This document shows, one piece after another, positions 5,755 to 5,844 of a DNA stretch of 5,844 bases (its first letter is position 1; every line of letters begins with the position of its first letter). The position numbers were made by a program, and so were the translations under genes. The stretch is from Sporomusaceae bacterium (lineage in GTDB: Bacteria > Bacillota > Negativicutes > DSM-13327). The stretch spans positions 1-5,844 of the forward strand of contig JAPUES010000263.1 in the NCBI GenBank assembly GCA_027492445.1, in the 5' to 3' direction. The notes beneath the pieces were generated by a model. It searched no databases. It was not told the origin of the DNA and saw only the letters and a list, made by a program, of their open reading frames with translations.

Positions 5755-5844
5755 TTAAAATTGGAAGTACAAAAATTCAGATGCTTGTACCATTGCTAAA
5801 ATACTAATAATAGCCATAAAACCAAGTACAATTGACCATAGATA
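5755..5844 (-). CDS. MBOAT-family O-acyltransferase, C-terminal end only (rest outside window)
   Basis: The last 29 codons read YLWSIVLGFMAIISILAM and then VQASEFLYFQF, ending in TAA. A final membrane helix closing with an EF(I/L)YFQF tail is what I recall for AlgI/DltB-like MBOAT proteins, which move acyl groups across the membrane to extracellular polysaccharide. The position directly before an SGNH-type gene on the same strand, 21 nt apart, is the usual arrangement of such pairs. So little of the protein is visible that the call leans on this tail and on context; the catalytic His region is outside the window. Confidence 0.65.
   Translation of the reverse strand, partial: YLWSIVLGFMAIISILAMVQASEFLYFQF

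Noticed and set aside
1..5844. CRISPR array, tRNA or rRNA genes, or a new defence system
   Set aside because: No regularly spaced direct repeats, cloverleaf-like segments or rRNA motifs were seen, and all intact genes fit envelope glycan functions.

Overview
The window looks like part of a cell-envelope locus from a diderm (Gram-negative-type) Firmicute, most likely a Negativicute such as a Sporomusa or Pelosinus relative. This placement is inferred. It rests on lipopolysaccharide-core heptose genes with strong AGGAGG-like ribosome binding sites, AT-rich codon use, and transposase remnants that resemble ones I associate with clostridial and sporomusal genomes. No rRNA or other taxonomic marker is present to confirm it.

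Region 1 (1-3248, plus strand) is a tight four-gene run for ADP-heptose supply and its use in LPS. It holds the C-terminal part of the ADP-heptose epimerase (hldD), a complete heptose-1,7-bisphosphate phosphatase (gmhB), a glycosyltransferase family 9 heptosyltransferase, and a polytopic O-antigen ligase/polymerase-family protein. The first two enzymes make and finish the nucleotide-activated heptose, the third transfers it to the growing core, and the fourth probably joins or polymerises surface glycan on the periplasmic side. gmhB overlaps the heptosyltransferase gene by 16 nt, and the spacings fit one operon.

Region 2 (3249-4653) has no intact gene. It starts with a short ORF with a good RBS (3273-3311) that may be a relic of a fifth operon gene. 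Two decayed transposase genes follow, both on the minus strand: an IS110-family remnant (3350 to about 4266) and the N-terminal stub of an IS4-like DDE transposase (about 4262-4514). They are joined head to tail, so that the end of one and the start of the other are missing. The reading frame of the IS110 copy can be followed through at least five frameshifts, one large internal deletion and an in-frame TGA.

Region 3 (4654-5844, minus strand) faces the LPS operon. It holds a complete membrane-anchored SGNH-hydrolase-like protein and, just upstream of it, the last 29 codons of a gene whose ending matches MBOAT O-acyltransferases. MBOAT plus SGNH pairs usually acylate extracellular polysaccharides, so this module probably modifies a surface glycan.

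I found no tRNA, rRNA, CRISPR array or integrase, and nothing that amounts to a clearly new biological system. The most instructive parts are the insertion-sequence scar and the MBOAT/SGNH pair.
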